64,000 nt of DNA from Thermoproteota archaeon (lineage in GTDB: Archaea; Korarchaeota; Korarchaeia; Korarchaeales; Korarchaeaceae): NCBI GenBank assembly GCA_027491735.1, contig JAOZGP010000023.1, positions 1 to 64,000 on the forward strand, read 5' to 3'. The notes beneath the pieces are model-generated. The model worked only from the letters and a program-made list of their open reading frames with translations. It was not told the DNA's origin and made no database searches. Position 1 is the stretch's first letter; each line of letters begins with the position of its first letter. The translations under genes were made by a program, and so were the position numbers. Shown here piece by piece: positions 26,487 to 36,289 of this stretch.

Positions 26487-27698
26487 CTAAATCTGGTTCT
26501 CTATGCAGAACTCTCTAAGCGCGTTTAGGCAGGAGAAGAACTCCCTCATGGCCACGCTCATGGGGTACATGCCCCTTTCCGTGACCCTGAGCTTTTCCCC
26601 CTTTCTCTCTATTATTCCGAAAAGTCTGAGGAAGGTAAGCTCCTTCCTCAGAACATTGTACTCCTCCCTGTAATCGGCTTCTAGACCGAATATCCTGGTG
26701 AGGAAGTGATAACCAGCTAGCTTTCTCGGCTCGAGCTCCTTCTCAAAGACCACCGGGAACAGGCCTCTCTCCACAAACCTCGAATACCTCTCCAAAGAGA
26801 AGCTGTTGACGTAGTATCTGCCACCCACAAGGCTCATGCTCCCCGAGCCCATGCCGATGTAGTCGTCGCATCTGACTATGTACTCATCTATCATGTGGTC
26901 CCCCCTGGAGAAGCACCATACCGTGGACGGCCTGTACCTCTCTCTCATATTTCTCAGGATCTCTAGGTAGTACTCCTTCTCCCTCTCTATCCTAACCCTG
27001 TTGAATTTTCTCTCGAGAGCGTTTCTCTTATGGGGAGAAGGCATCAAAGGGTAGAAGGTGACTTGATCCACTCCGAGTTCCTTCACAATTCCCAGATCCC
27101 TCCTCAGATCCATCATCGACTGATTCGGTAGTCCAAAGATCAGATCCACGTTAAGAGTCTTGAACCTTCCCTCCGCCAGGGAGATGCTCCTCATGGCCTC
27201 TTCCCCTGTGTGAGAAAGCCTGCCCATCTCCCTCAATATCCTATCGCTGAAACTCTGCACCCCAACGGAGAGCCTGTCTACACCGCAACTCCTTAGGATC
27301 TCAATGCTTTCCTCATCTATATCGTCGGGATTGGCCTCCACCGAGATCTCCTCGAGGCTGAAGGTCGAGCGAAGCTTATCCAGAACCTCAGCCAAGAGCT
27401 CGATATCAACTGTTGGAGTTCCGCCTCCAACGTATAACACGGAGAAATCAAAGTCAGCACTTGCATACATTTCAATCTCATTCTTGAGGGCTTTTATGTA
27501 AGAAACAGCTTTTTCCCTGACGTATGGATATCTATTGAAGGAGCAGAAGGGGCATGGCCTCCTGCAGAAGGGCATGTGGACATAGAGGTGTGCGCCCTCC
27601 CTGGGCTCAGGTGGTCGCCTCCAGCCATTCGTTCTGTCAAGCTCCGTGAAGCTCCTCCCTTCCCTCCTTACAATCCACTCCACGATCTTGGCGAGCAC
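26487..27698 (-). CDS. HemN/HemW-like radical SAM protein
   Basis: A 403-residue radical SAM protein of the coproporphyrinogen oxidase-like group. The [4Fe-4S] site is CRRPCPFCSF (C-x3-C-x2-C, about residues 46-53), followed by the GGGTPT motif (about 92-97), the SVEANPDD strand and the SVGVQSF segment typical of HemN/HemW. The C-terminal HemN_C wing (REFFSCLNALREF) is present. HemW proteins act as haem chaperones; true oxygen-independent oxidases are usually longer. No other haem gene is near. Start GTG 27698. Confidence 0.82.
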   Translation of the reverse strand: MLAKIVEWIVRREGRSFTELDRTNGWRRPPEPREGAHLYVHMPFCRRPCPFCSFNRYPYVREKAVSYIKALKNEIEMYASADFDFSVLYVGGGTPTVDIELLAEVLDKLRSTFSLEEISVEANPDDIDEESIEILRSCGVDRLSVGVQSFSDRILREMGRLSHTGEEAMRSISLAEGRFKTLNVDLIFGLPNQSMMDLRRDLGIVKELGVDQVTFYPLMPSPHKRNALERKFNRVRIEREKEYYLEILRNMRERYRPSTVWCFSRGDHMIDEYIVRCDDYIGMGSGSMSLVGGRYYVNSFSLERYSRFVERGLFPVVFEKELEPRKLAGYHFLTRIFGLEADYREEYNVLRKELTFLRLFGIIERKGEKLRVTERGMYPMSVAMREFFSCLNALREFCIENQI

Positions 27699-27787
27699 AG
27701 TGAGATCGCTCCTCAGGTGCTCATAAATGTTCTCCCACTACACTAGGTGCTCAAGGATGGATGCGAAACAGAAGTGCTGCCTGAGGT

Positions 27788-27797
27788 AAACTTTTTT
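27788..27797 (+). promoter_or_regulatory. TATA-like box of uppP
   Basis: AAACTTTTTT lies about 30 bp before the ATG at 27827. Confidence 0.45.
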
Positions 27798-27826
27798 GGT
27801 GTTCCTTGACCGTTCCTCCGATCCAG

Positions 27827-28627
27827 ATGAATGTTGAACAGGCCGCCATTCTTGGGATCCTACAGGGAGTGACTGAGTGGCTCCCAGTAAGCAGCTCAGG
27901 ACACTTGGCCCTCATGCAGAGGATTATGGTCTCCCAGAATTCCGTTCTCTTCGATGTAATGGTTCATAGTGGAACTCTTCTCGCCGTTCTGTTTTTCTTT
28001 TGGAGGGACGTCCTCGTGGTCCTCAGAAATCTCCTTGAAACTTTTCCAGACATCCTCAAGGGCGGATTCAGGGCCTTTTCCTCCTCCTATGAGAGGCTTT
28101 TCTCCTGGTATCTGGTGCTCGCCACAGCACCGATAGTGGTGATCGGCCTCCTGCTTCAGGACTACGTGAATGAGATCTTCAACAGTGTCAGGCTGGTGGG
28201 CATTTGCTTCATGATAACGGGGGTTTGGCTCCTCCTGACGAAGTTCTCTGGGGGTGAGGGGAGGGTGAACCTCAGGTCTTCCCTACTGATAGGTCTGGCC
28301 CAGGCAGCAGCCATACTACCCGGGATCTCGAGATCTGGATCCACAATAGCAACAGGAATGCTCTCTGGACTGAACAGAGAGGAAGCAGCGAGATTCTCCT
28401 TTCTCCTATCAATCCCAGCCATAACTGGGGCCCTCATGCTCGAGGTGTTCAAATGGGGTCTTAACTCTGCTATCACAACGTCGAACTTGGTCGGGTTCCT
28501 GACCTCCTTTCTCGTGGGGATGCTGTCGATAAGGTTGCTGTTTGAGGTGATAAGGAGTGGTAGGTTTCATCTATTCTCCATCTACTGTTTTGGAGTTGGC
28601 CTCCTGGCCCTCACAGTTTTAAGCTGA
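27827..28627 (+). CDS. uppP: Undecaprenyl-diphosphatase UppP (BacA family)
   Basis: Membrane enzyme that recycles polyprenyl diphosphate (dolichyl-type in archaea) to the monophosphate for glycan assembly. The two catalytic signatures are intact: QGVTEWLPVSSSGHL near the N-terminus and the second block with LPGISRSGSTIATGM (about residues 165-180). Eight hydrophobic segments and 266 residues fit the family. Start ATG 27827 follows a TATA-like box; an in-frame TTG at 27806 would lie before the expected transcription start. A stub of an M42 peptidase gene follows after 19 bp. Confidence 0.9.
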   Translation: MNVEQAAILGILQGVTEWLPVSSSGHLALMQRIMVSQNSVLFDVMVHSGTLLAVLFFFWRDVLVVLRNLLETFPDILKGGFRAFSSSYERLFSWYLVLATAPIVVIGLLLQDYVNEIFNSVRLVGICFMITGVWLLLTKFSGGEGRVNLRSSLLIGLAQAAAILPGISRSGSTIATGMLSGLNREEAARFSFLLSIPAITGALMLEVFKWGLNSAITTSNLVGFLTSFLVGMLSIRLLFEVIRSGRFHLFSIYCFGVGLLALTVLS

Positions 28628-28646
28628 ACGCTCCAGGTGTTGTCCT

Positions 28647-28880
28647 ATGGCAGCGAAGGATGAGATGTTCAGGCTCCTCGGGAAGTTATGCTCCTTAATC
28701 TCCGTGTCAGGTTTTGAGGACGAGATCAGGGATGTTGTTGTGGAGGAGCTCAAGACCTCGGCAGACGATGTCAGGATCAATGCGATGGGCAATGTGATAG
28801 CTCTTAAGAGGGGCAGCAGCGAACGTCCAGTTAGTCCGAAAAGCAGTTCCTCGGCTCATGATGAGAAGCTCCTGATCTAG
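28647..28880 (+). pseudogene. N-terminal stub of M42 glutamyl aminopeptidase
   Basis: The first 55 codons match the start of M42 (FrvX-type) aminopeptidases: LLGKLCSLISVSGFEDEIRD and VRINAMGNVIALKRGS. The next part should be the metal-binding AHMDEIG motif; here SSAHDEKLLI is followed by a stop. The family is about 340-350 residues long, and the remaining 270 codons are absent, because the convergent HAD gene begins at once. A genuine deletion-truncated pseudogene rather than a sequencing error. Confidence 0.75.
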
Positions 28881-29578
28881 TCATCTGATGAGAAGATCTC
28901 CAGAACCTCGTTCACGTCCTCAACGTCCCTTCCCACCATCAGAAACCCAAATGGCCTCCCCATCCTCCTGACATAGTTCAGAACGAGGAGCTCATCGTTC
29001 ACAGTATCTCCGACGTAGAAGCCGATGTCCTGGTCCTCTCCGAGAAGAATCTCGAGAGCTTTGGGATCGGGTTTTCTGGCCATCTCCCTACAGACGAACC
29101 TCTCGAACCTGATCCCCAGTATCTCCTCAGCCAGCCTCACTTCCTCCCTGCACCTTCCAGTTATCACCCCTGTCTTGAACCTTCTCATAACCTTCCTGAG
29201 AAGATCTGTGTCGACCAAGGGCTTCTCTCTCCTCCAAAGCTCTCTGAGGTACAGGGAGTTGAAATGACGCTCGACCTCCTCGGGATCCGCGTGAGCACCG
29301 AACCTCTTCCTCACCCAAGCTATTCCCTCCCCCAAGGGAAAGCTCTCCACGAACTCCTCAAGATCGCCTGAGATCGCCCCGGCGATGAGGGCCTCACTGA
29401 CCTTGAAGTCGTCCCCGAAGGAACCCTTTCTCCTAAGCTCCCTCACAAGCTTCAAGTTCACCTCAACAGGAATCCCCTTCCTTCTGAGGAAATGTTCAGC
29501 TGTCAGCTTGGTGGCCAAGTCATAGCTCTCACTGACGTCTATTAGCACTCCATCAACATCGAAGACCAACCACATCAC
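28877..29578 (-). CDS. HAD hydrolase, candidate histidinol-phosphatase
   Basis: A 233-residue HAD-superfamily phosphatase (subfamily IA). Motif I FDVDGVLID (D7 nucleophile, D9 acid), motif II VITGR, motif III Lys in RKPDP and motif IV YVGDTVND are all present. Its start overlaps the hisC stop by 4 bp, making it the last gene of the histidine operon. No other histidinol-phosphate phosphatase (HisN, PHP-type HisK or HisB-N) is visible in the operon, so I infer it supplies that step. Related HAD-IA proteins of this type occur near histidine genes. The assignment rests on context. Confidence 0.8.
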   Translation of the reverse strand: MMWLVFDVDGVLIDVSESYDLATKLTAEHFLRRKGIPVEVNLKLVRELRRKGSFGDDFKVSEALIAGAISGDLEEFVESFPLGEGIAWVRKRFGAHADPEEVERHFNSLYLRELWRREKPLVDTDLLRKVMRRFKTGVITGRCREEVRLAEEILGIRFERFVCREMARKPDPKALEILLGEDQDIGFYVGDTVNDELLVLNYVRRMGRPFGFLMVGRDVEDVNEVLEIFSSDD

Positions 29579-30582
29579 CGCTCGCCTCTGAACTCTCTCA
29601 GAGCCTTCAGTAAAGCGTCGTTCTCCTCTCTCCTTCCAACAGTTACCCTTATGTGACCCTTGAGCCTTCCCTCCAACCTTCTCACAGCTATTCCCCTCTC
29701 AAGGAGGAAGTCATAGGCGTCAAGTCTAACCAACAGAAAGTTTGCTTCACTTGGGTAGGCGCAATCCCTGAGCTGCTCATAAATTCTCTCCCTCTCCTCT
29801 ACGATGTAGCTTACGATCCTCTCGACGTATCTCCGATTATCGAGAGCAGTCTCAGCTATCTTCATCGAGAAGAAGTTGACGTTGAAGGGGGACTTTATCG
29901 AGAGCAGTCTCTCGGCTATCCTCTCGCTGGTGAGTACGTATCCCACCCTGGCGGCCGCCAGGCCGAAGGCCTTGGAGAACGTTCTCAAGACTATCAAGTT
30001 TTCATGTTCGCTCAACAAGTCCAAAAAACTCTTTTGCGAGAACTCGGCATATGCCTCGTCCAGCAGGACTGGAACTCCTGTCTCCAAAACTCTCTCTACA
30101 TGCTCCCTGTCCTGAAGATTTCCGGTCGGGTTGTTGGGGGAGCATATCACGACAAGCCTGGCTCCATCAACGTGATTTTCCACATCTCTCAGGCTGAAGT
30201 CCTCTCTCAGAGGAACGTCCACCACGCCGAGACCCTCCAGTCTGGAGTAGAAGGAATACATCCCGAATGTTGGTGAGCTTATCACAACCTTGTCCCCCTC
30301 AAATAGCTTAAGGGAGAGAGCTATCAGCTCATCTCCTCCGTTCCCCACAACCACGTTCCTCATGTCCAGTCCGTGGAGATCAGCGATCTTCTCTCTAAGC
30401 GAATCGGAGTTGACGTTGGGATATCTGTTCCACTCAGCTCCTTTTATCCTTCTCAGAGCTTCCTCCTTCACCTCATCTGGGATGTCGAACGGGCACTCGT
30501 TCTTATCCAGCCTTATCCTGACCTCGCCCTTCACGTAGGGGTTATAGGATCCGAACTCCTCAATACTCCTCCTGAACCTCAT
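29575..30582 (-). CDS. hisC: Histidinol-phosphate aminotransferase HisC
   Basis: Fold-type I PLP aminotransferase of 335 residues converting imidazole-acetol phosphate to histidinol phosphate. The PLP lysine is K204 in [21 protein letters not shown] and DEAYAEF are the standard cofactor-binding motifs, and RLDKNECP near residue 25 is typical of HisC. 4 bp overlaps with the HAD gene downstream and the hisIE gene upstream show translational coupling. Confidence 0.92.
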   Translation of the reverse strand: MRFRRSIEEFGSYNPYVKGEVRIRLDKNECPFDIPDEVKEEALRRIKGAEWNRYPNVNSDSLREKIADLHGLDMRNVVVGNGGDELIALSLKLFEGDKVVISSPTFGMYSFYSRLEGLGVVDVPLREDFSLRDVENHVDGARLVVICSPNNPTGNLQDREHVERVLETGVPVLLDEAYAEFSQKSFLDLLSEHENLIVLRTFSKAFGLAAARVGYVLTSERIAERLLSIKSPFNVNFFSMKIAETALDNRRYVERIVSYIVEERERIYEQLRDCAYPSEANFLLVRLDAYDFLLERGIAVRRLEGRLKGHIRVTVGRREENDALLKALREFRGER

Positions 30583-31214
30583 TTCCTACGCCTCCTGAGC
30601 TCCTCCATGATCTCGCTCAGCTCGATGTCGTTGTAGGCAAGAAGGACGAGCAGATGGTAGAGGAGGTCAGCTGTCTCACATATCACTCTGCTCCTCTCCT
30701 CAGCCACTAGAACCTCCACAGCCTCCTCACCAAACTTCTTGTATATCCTCTCCTTCCCCTCACTGAACAATCTGGAGGTATATGACTCCTCCCTGGGGTT
30801 TCTTCTCCTGTCCCTTATCACGTCTTCAAGCTCTCTGAGGATGGAAAGGGAGTAGTCTGGGGCATTGCTATATCTCTTAGGCTCCCCTAAACGTCTATGG
30901 AAACAACTTTTGTTCCCGGTGTGGCAAACTGGCCCAGTTGCCTCCACCACGACGAGGAGCGAATCCGAATCACAGTCTATCCTTATCTCCTTCACCCTCA
31001 TGACGTTGCCGCTGACCTCTCCCTTCATCCAGAGCTTTCCCCTGCTTCTCGAATAGAAGTGAGCGTATCCCGTCTCCAAGGTTCTTCTAAGAGCTTCCCT
31101 GTTCATATAAGCCAACATGAGAACCTCACCATCAACGCTCTGCACCACGGCTGGAACCAGGCCCCCGCATCTCCCCCAGTCAACCTGGTCCATCGGATCA
31201 GTCAAGTCTGACAT
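30579..31214 (-). CDS. hisIE: Bifunctional phosphoribosyl-AMP cyclohydrolase/phosphoribosyl-ATP pyrophosphatase HisIE
   Basis: Fusion of two histidine-pathway enzymes in 211 residues. The N-terminal HisI domain has LAYMNREAL, the [16 protein letters not shown] segment and metal ligands in DCDSDSLL plus the [11 protein letters not shown] motif. The C-terminal HisE domain (about 115-211) has the MazG-like [10 protein letters not shown] and [13 protein letters not shown] helices. The two domains carry out steps 2 and 3 of the pathway. Overlaps hisF by 17 bp upstream and hisC by 4 bp downstream. Confidence 0.92.
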   Translation of the reverse strand: MSDLTDPMDQVDWGRCGGLVPAVVQSVDGEVLMLAYMNREALRRTLETGYAHFYSRSRGKLWMKGEVSGNVMRVKEIRIDCDSDSLLVVVEATGPVCHTGNKSCFHRRLGEPKRYSNAPDYSLSILRELEDVIRDRRRNPREESYTSRLFSEGKERIYKKFGEEAVEVLVAEERSRVICETADLLYHLLVLLAYNDIELSEIMEELRRRRK

Positions 31215-31953
31215 CGATCCCCCTCCTCAACAGGTGCTCCTTCAGCTCCCTTACGGTGTACTTTCCGTAGTGGAATATTGAGGCCGCTAGCGCAGCACTA
31301 GCTCCTATCCTGAATACCTCGTAGAAGTGATCTGGACAGCCAGCCCCTCCTGATGCCACGACAGGTATGTTCACAGCATCTACCACAGCTCTGGTGAGAG
31401 GTATGTCGAAGCCTGCCTGAGTTCCGTCGGTGTCCATTGAGGTGAGGAGTATTTCCCCAGCACCAAGCCTCTCCACCTCCCTCGCCCATCTGACGGCATC
31501 CAGACCTCTCGCCCTCCTCCCCCCATGCGTGTAGACCTCCCAGAATCTACCGTTCCACTTGGCATCTATGGCTACAACCAGATTGGCGCTCCCCACAACC
31601 TCAACAGCCTCTCTCACAAGTTCAGGCCTGTCGACCGCTGCTGTATTAATGAACACCTTATCGGCACCGCTCTTGATGATATTTCTGATCTCCTCAACGC
31701 TTCTTATCCCACCACCGACGGTGAAGGGCACGTATATCTCAGAAGCGACTCTCTCGGCTAGGCTCATCAGAGTTCTCCTTCCTTCATGTGAAGCCGTTAT
31801 GTCCAGGAAAACTATCTCGTCAGTCCCATCCTCCTCATATCTCCTGGCAAACTCCACCGGATCCCCCACATCCTGCACGTTCTCGAACCTCACCCCCTTG
31901 ACCACCTTTCCGTCTCTCACATCCAGAGCGACAACTATCCTCTTGGCCAGCAT
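31198..31953 (-). CDS. hisF: Imidazole glycerol phosphate synthase subunit HisF
   Basis: TIM-barrel cyclase subunit, 251 residues, which uses ammonia from HisH to make imidazole glycerol phosphate and AICAR. Key segments: [16 protein letters not shown] (catalytic D in ALDV), FLDITAS, TVGGGI, the second-half [10 protein letters not shown] with the general acid/base Asp, and VVASGGAG. I chose ATG 31953, which starts one base after the hisA stop; the longer in-frame start at 31998 lies inside hisA. A 26-bp stretch (31841-31866) is identical to one in hisA. Confidence 0.93.
   Translation of the reverse strand: MLAKRIVVALDVRDGKVVKGVRFENVQDVGDPVEFARRYEEDGTDEIVFLDITASHEGRRTLMSLAERVASEIYVPFTVGGGIRSVEEIRNIIKSGADKVFINTAAVDRPELVREAVEVVGSANLVVAIDAKWNGRFWEVYTHGGRRARGLDAVRWAREVERLGAGEILLTSMDTDGTQAGFDIPLTRAVVDAVNIPVVASGGAGCPDHFYEVFRIGASAALAASIFHYGKYTVRELKEHLLRRGIDVRLD
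31841..31866. repeat. 26-bp repeat shared by hisF and hisA (copy in hisF)
   Basis: Identical to 32526-32551 and encodes the same GDPVEFARR segment of the paralogous barrels. Confidence 0.6.
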
Positions 31954-31954
31954 A

Positions 31955-32635
31955 TCAAAGCACCGCCAGTACATCCTCAAGTTTGAGGAGGCCCTCATAC
32001 AGGGCCTTACCTATTATCACGCCGGAGAAACCGAGATCTCTGAGCCGAACGACATCCTCCAGGGATGAAACACCTCCGGCGTAGAGGACCTCTCCCTCAC
32101 ATGGAGGCCTCAGGACCTCGACCCCAGACAGGGTCCCATCCCTCTCCACACAAGTGTAAACAAACCTGTTCACGTACCTGCTCAGCACCCTGCAGGCCTC
32201 CTCGACCCCCAGATCGAGGCTCTCGGTCCATCCCCTTATCGAGATCCTACCTTCCCTCGAGTCAAGACTCACGGCTATCCCTCGAAACATCTCGGCGACC
32301 CTCGACAGGAACTTGAGGTCAAAGGCTCTGGTCCCGATGACTACATTCTCCACTCCAATCTCATAGGCCCTGGTGATGCTCTCTAGATCCCTGAACCCTC
32401 CTCCGACCTGAACTCTGACCCCCGCCTCCTTGATGATCCTCTTCACCTGGTCCAGATTCCTTGGCCTCCCAGCGAATGCACCCTCAAGGTCGATCACGTG
32501 GACCTTGTCCACACATCTGGAGAACCTCCTGGCAAACTCCACCGGATCCCCGTAGACCTTGAGATCCTCTCTTCTCCCCTTCCTGAGCCTCACAGCTTTC
32601 CCCTTCATTATGTCTATCGCCGGCAGGACCTCCAA
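31955..32635 (-). CDS. hisA: ProFAR isomerase HisA
   Basis: TIM-barrel isomerase of 226 residues acting before HisF. Conserved parts are [30 protein letters not shown], the VVIGTRAF segment and [10 protein letters not shown] set the start at TTG 32635: it lies 2 bp after the hisH stop with AGGAGG about 9 nt upstream, whereas the upstream in-frame ATG at 32728 is deep inside hisH. HisA and HisF are ancient paralogues, and here they share an identical 26-bp segment. Confidence 0.92.
   Translation of the reverse strand: MEVLPAIDIMKGKAVRLRKGRREDLKVYGDPVEFARRFSRCVDKVHVIDLEGAFAGRPRNLDQVKRIIKEAGVRVQVGGGFRDLESITRAYEIGVENVVIGTRAFDLKFLSRVAEMFRGIAVSLDSREGRISIRGWTESLDLGVEEACRVLSRYVNRFVYTCVERDGTLSGVEVLRPPCEGEVLYAGGVSSLEDVVRLRDLGFSGVIIGKALYEGLLKLEDVLAVL
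32526..32551. repeat. 26-bp repeat shared by hisF and hisA (copy in hisA)
   Basis: Identical to 31841-31866. Confidence 0.6.
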
Positions 32636-32637
32636 AA

Positions 32638-33213
32638 TTACAACCTCCTGAAGTTCTCCATAATCCTCAACCCGTTCCTGCTGGACTTCTCCGGATGGAA
32701 CTGCACTGCAAACACGTTGTCCTTCCAAATGACCGAGGGAAAGAGGTAGCCCTCGTAGTCGGTCAACCCTACCACCACCTCATGGTCCTTGGGGTCTGCG
32801 TGATAGGAGTGGACGAAGTAGAAGTAGGATCCAGTCCTCACACCATTGAACAACGGACAGTTCCTGACGAGATGGACCTGGTTCCATCCTATGTGAGGCA
32901 CTCCACCCCTCCTCATCCTGATAACTCCTCCCCTCAGAACCCTCAGTCCCTCTCCCTCGCTCTCCTCACTCCACTCGAAGAGAAGCTGCATTCCCAGGCA
33001 TATACCAAGAAACGGTTTTCCAGACTCTATGGAATCCAATATGACATATCTAAGTGGTTCTAGTTTCCTCATGACCGCTCCGAAGTTGCCAACTCCTGGA
33101 AGCACTATCTTGTCTGCTTTTCTGAGTTCGGAAGGATCACTCGTCACAACCCCTCCCAAAGCCTTCCTCACGTTCGCCAAGTTTCCTATCCCCAAATCAA
33201 CTACAGCTATCAC
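32638..33213 (-). CDS. hisH: Imidazole glycerol phosphate synthase glutaminase HisH
   Basis: Class I glutamine amidotransferase of 191 residues that supplies ammonia to HisF. The catalytic triad is visible: C72 in GICLGMQ and H173/E175 in QFHPEKSS. The N-terminus DLGIGNLANV and the HIGWNQV segment are HisH-specific. It overlaps hisB by 4 bp. Confidence 0.93.
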   Translation of the reverse strand: MIAVVDLGIGNLANVRKALGGVVTSDPSELRKADKIVLPGVGNFGAVMRKLEPLRYVILDSIESGKPFLGICLGMQLLFEWSEESEGEGLRVLRGGVIRMRRGGVPHIGWNQVHLVRNCPLFNGVRTGSYFYFVHSYHADPKDHEVVVGLTDYEGYLFPSVIWKDNVFAVQFHPEKSSRNGLRIMENFRRL

Positions 33214-33746
33214 CTTAGAACACCCTTTATGCTCTCCAACCTCCCTCCCTCAGTTAAAGCTTGTTTTAGAGCGATGCCCAGCCCCTTAAACGAGGCCTCG
33301 ATCAGGTGATGAGCATTCCTCCCGGAGAGCTGCTTCACATGTATCGTAGCTCCCAGGGTTCTGGCCAGAGCCCAGATGAACTCCCTGACCAAAGTCACAA
33401 GAAAACCGTTCTCTTCCTCCTCAGGTTCAAGCTCCAAGCTGAGGTAGGGCCTGGAGATGTCCACGGAGACCAGGACTAGAGCGTCGTCCATGGGCATCAC
33501 AGCATTTCCGAACCTGTGCATCCTCTCATCCACTTCCTCCCTGAGAGCCTCTCCCACGGCGATGCCCAGATCCTCCCAGAGGTGATGTCTCAGATCACCT
33601 GAGGCCTCCACAGAGACCTCTCTTCCCATGTAGAAGAAGAGGGTCTTCATCAGGTGATCGAGCACGGGGTCCCCTGTCCTCACCTCCCCCTCACCAGGAG
33701 ACACCCGGATGTCGACCTCCTTGGTCTTCCTCCTGACCTCCCTCAC
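33210..33746 (-). CDS. hisB: Imidazoleglycerol-phosphate dehydratase HisB
   Basis: Monofunctional dehydratase of 178 residues with the two manganese-binding repeats: D-H-L in [10 protein letters not shown] plus [15 protein letters not shown], and [15 protein letters not shown] near the C-terminus. The N-terminus is shorter than usual but starts with the conserved [11 protein letters not shown]. Without the HAD phosphatase domain found in proteobacterial HisB, the pathway needs a separate histidinol-phosphatase. Four-base overlaps on both sides. Confidence 0.92.
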   Translation of the reverse strand: MREVRRKTKEVDIRVSPGEGEVRTGDPVLDHLMKTLFFYMGREVSVEASGDLRHHLWEDLGIAVGEALREEVDERMHRFGNAVMPMDDALVLVSVDISRPYLSLELEPEEEENGFLVTLVREFIWALARTLGATIHVKQLSGRNAHHLIEASFKGLGIALKQALTEGGRLESIKGVLR

Positions 33747-34873
33747 TTTCTCACCTCCAAAGCGTGCTTGTGGGCTTTCATCCCCTCAAGCTCAGCCATT
33801 CTGATTCCGAGCTTCCTCTCCATCAGAAACTCATCCCTATCAACCATGGCCACGCTTATCCACTTGACGAAGTCCATCACGGTCAGCACCGAGGAGAACC
33901 TAGCGGCCTTTCCTGTGGGAAGAACGTGGTTAACCCCCAGGAAGTAATCTCCAGCCGATACGGGTGTGTAGGTCCCAAGATAAACTGCTCCAGCGTTTTT
34001 CACTCTCTCCAAGATCTTAAGAGGATTTTTCGCTATGATCTCCAAGTGCTCTGGAGCTATCTCGTTCACTCTCCAAACGCACTCATCCAGGCTATCACAG
34101 AGAACTACCTCGACGCCCTCTCTCCTACAGGCGTTCGCTAAGTCCTCCGATGTTGTGAGGAGCCATGCTCTGGCATCCTCTCCATGCTCCAGTTGGGATA
34201 GCAGATCTGCGAGAACATGGCTCGCGTCAGCACTCTCATCGGCGATGATCGCCACCTCAGTGGGACCAGCTAACCTATCTATCCCAACGACCCCGAAGAC
34301 CTGCCTTTTGGCCTCATTCACGAACCTGTTTCCCGGACCGAATATCTTGTCCACTCCTCTCATGCCCACCCCGTAGGCCATCGCAGCTATGGCGTGAACC
34401 CCTCCCAGCTTGTAGACCTCCCTTACTCCAAGGAGCTTGGCCACGTACAGCATGTGAGGGAGAACCTTCCCCCCGATCGGAGGGGTGCACACAACTATCT
34501 CCTCAACTCCAGCTATTCTGGCTGGTACCCCTATCATTATAAGTGTGGAGATGAGCCTACTTGGTACGTAGATTCCTATCCGCCCTATAGGCCTCGCTAT
34601 GAGACCGTAGAGCGATCCTCTTGAGATCTTGATCAGATTGTTCGGGGTCTGGTGCTCGTGATATCTCCAAACCCTGCTCACGACCCTCCTCAGGACCTCC
34701 TTGTCCTCCTCAGGTATGGACTCCGCTTCATCAAACTCCTCCTCACCGACCAGAAAATCGCCCTCGTAGGCGTCAAACCTTCTGGAGTAGTCCCGAAGGG
34801 CATCCTCTCCCCTACTGATCACGTCCGAGATTATGTTCCTGACGTAATCCTCGAGCTCACCTCTCCCACTCAT
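33743..34873 (-). CDS. hisD: Histidinol dehydrogenase HisD
   Basis: NAD-dependent zinc dehydrogenase performing the last two oxidations to histidine; 376 residues, somewhat shorter than the usual 400-430, lacking part of the N-terminal arm. Conserved blocks: YVPSRL-type coenzyme site ([14 protein letters not shown]), [27 protein letters not shown], the [13 protein letters not shown] zinc site and [11 protein letters not shown] 34873 was chosen over a TTG at 34879; it overlaps hisG by 17 bp. Confidence 0.92.
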   Translation of the reverse strand: MSGRGELEDYVRNIISDVISRGEDALRDYSRRFDAYEGDFLVGEEEFDEAESIPEEDKEVLRRVVSRVWRYHEHQTPNNLIKISRGSLYGLIARPIGRIGIYVPSRLISTLIMIGVPARIAGVEEIVVCTPPIGGKVLPHMLYVAKLLGVREVYKLGGVHAIAAMAYGVGMRGVDKIFGPGNRFVNEAKRQVFGVVGIDRLAGPTEVAIIADESADASHVLADLLSQLEHGEDARAWLLTTSEDLANACRREGVEVVLCDSLDECVWRVNEIAPEHLEIIAKNPLKILERVKNAGAVYLGTYTPVSAGDYFLGVNHVLPTGKAARFSSVLTVMDFVKWISVAMVDRDEFLMERKLGIRMAELEGMKAHKHALEVRK

Positions 34874-35489
34874 CAACAACCCTCCTTAAGCTTGCGATCA
34901 AGTTGTTCAGGACCTCGAACTTAGTCTTCTGGGATATCCTGTTCACCAGAAGGAGAACGGAGACATCCATCACCTTCTCGACCTCCACCAGATCGTTCAC
35001 CCTAAGGGTCCTTCCCGTCTCGACTATATCAACTATGGCATCAGCTATCCCGACCTTCGGTGCGAGCTCTACTGACCCGTGAAGCTTCATCACTTCCACA
35101 GGGATGTCCCTCTCCTCGAAGAACTTGGAGGTTACGTTGGGGTACTTGGTGGCGATCTTGAATCCCTCCATCTCCTCCACGCCAACAGCTCTCTCCCTGG
35201 GCATTGCCACGCTTAACTTACACCTGCCGAACGGGAGCTCCAGCGGGACAAGCACGTCGCAGGACCTCTCCTCGAAAACATCACTTCCGCAGATGCCCAC
35301 ATCTATCCCATGCTCCACGTAGACAGGAATGTCGAATGCCCTAGCGAGTAGAAGCTCATACTTCTTCCTTCTTGTGATGAGCTCCCTGCCCTTTGGGATA
35401 CTAAGCTCAATTCCAGCTCTTTTGAGGATCTTCAATGAGTCCTTCAGAAGCCTTCTCTTCGGTAGGACGAACCTCAACCTCTCCATCAC
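34857..35489 (-). CDS. hisG: ATP phosphoribosyltransferase, short form HisG
   Basis: First enzyme of histidine synthesis. At 210 residues it is the short form, lacking the C-terminal regulatory ACT-like domain of long HisG. Conserved parts include [11 protein letters not shown], the [18 protein letters not shown] region and the PRPP loop [25 protein letters not shown]. Short HisG is inactive without HisZ, and hisZ lies just upstream with a 4 bp overlap, which confirms the HisG-HisZ holoenzyme. Feedback by histidine would act through HisZ. Confidence 0.93.
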   Translation of the reverse strand: MMERLRFVLPKRRLLKDSLKILKRAGIELSIPKGRELITRRKKYELLLARAFDIPVYVEHGIDVGICGSDVFEERSCDVLVPLELPFGRCKLSVAMPRERAVGVEEMEGFKIATKYPNVTSKFFEERDIPVEVMKLHGSVELAPKVGIADAIVDIVETGRTLRVNDLVEVEKVMDVSVLLLVNRISQKTKFEVLNNLIASLRRVVDEWER

Positions 35490-36289
35490 ACTTCACCGGA
35501 CCTGAGCCTGAGCACTCTGTCCAGGTAAAGGGCGAACCCTGCGGCCCTGAGCCCCCTTGCCCTATAGTCTCCTCCCCCTCCTATGGGATATCCGAGCTTC
35601 GGCGAGTAGATGTCGAACACCACGTTGTCGTAGTAGGGCAGGGGCCTCATGGTCCCCAGGTCTATGAAGACCCTCTCGTCTTCCACCCTCTCCACTATCT
35701 CGTCCAGAAGCCTGAACCCACTTCTCCTCCCTCTAAAGTTGAACAGCCTCCAGAGCTCCCTCTTCTTCTCCTGATCTATCGGCAGGGATTCTATCCTCTG
35801 GAAGTTTCTCCTTCGGAGGGCCTCGAATATCCTCTCCCTGAACTCCTTGACGTCCTCAGTGGCTCTCCTCCAAACCTCTAGGCTTCCGACATCTACATAG
35901 AAGTCCTCCACTCCCACGGCAATCAGACAGCTCACGGCCACCTTGATCACCTCCACGTACATGTCCGAAGGTTCTCCTCCTATGAGCTCGGCTCCAGCCT
36001 GCCAGCTGCCTTTGATCCCTCCGTTCAGGACCTCGGAGATGTAGTATACCTTCATTCTCCTCGGCCTCCTCATGCGGAAGACTATCTGTGAGGTTATGTC
36101 GGGCTTTATCAGGTAGAACTGATTGTTATAGGAGAACTTCGTCCCTCTCCTAAGGGATCCATCGTACTCCTCTATGCAGGGAAGAAATATCTCCCTGTAG
36201 CCCCAGGACTCGAAGCTCCTCCTAAGCTTCCCAGCCACGTAAGCGAGCCTCTCCGACTCGGTTAGGAGGTCCCTCCTCATCGCGATCAC
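35486..36289 (-). CDS. hisZ: ATP phosphoribosyltransferase regulatory subunit HisZ
   Basis: A 267-residue paralogue of histidyl-tRNA synthetase that activates short HisG. It keeps the class II synthetase core ([11 protein letters not shown] motif, [18 protein letters not shown] resembling motif 2, and a glycine-rich motif 3 [10 protein letters not shown]) but lacks the anticodon-binding domain and is shorter than HisRS. First gene of the ten-gene operon. Start GTG 36289 (ATG at 36280 also possible). HisZ is mainly bacterial; long HisG is usual in archaea, so this subset may have been acquired. Confidence 0.88.
   Translation of the reverse strand: MIAMRRDLLTESERLAYVAGKLRRSFESWGYREIFLPCIEEYDGSLRRGTKFSYNNQFYLIKPDITSQIVFRMRRPRRMKVYYISEVLNGGIKGSWQAGAELIGGEPSDMYVEVIKVAVSCLIAVGVEDFYVDVGSLEVWRRATEDVKEFRERIFEALRRRNFQRIESLPIDQEKKRELWRLFNFRGRRSGFRLLDEIVERVEDERVFIDLGTMRPLPYYDNVVFDIYSPKLGYPIGGGGDYRARGLRAAGFALYLDRVLRLRSGEV

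Noticed and set aside
35435..35881. Plus-strand frame over hisZ/hisG
   Set aside because: Shadow; hisZ and hisG are well supported.
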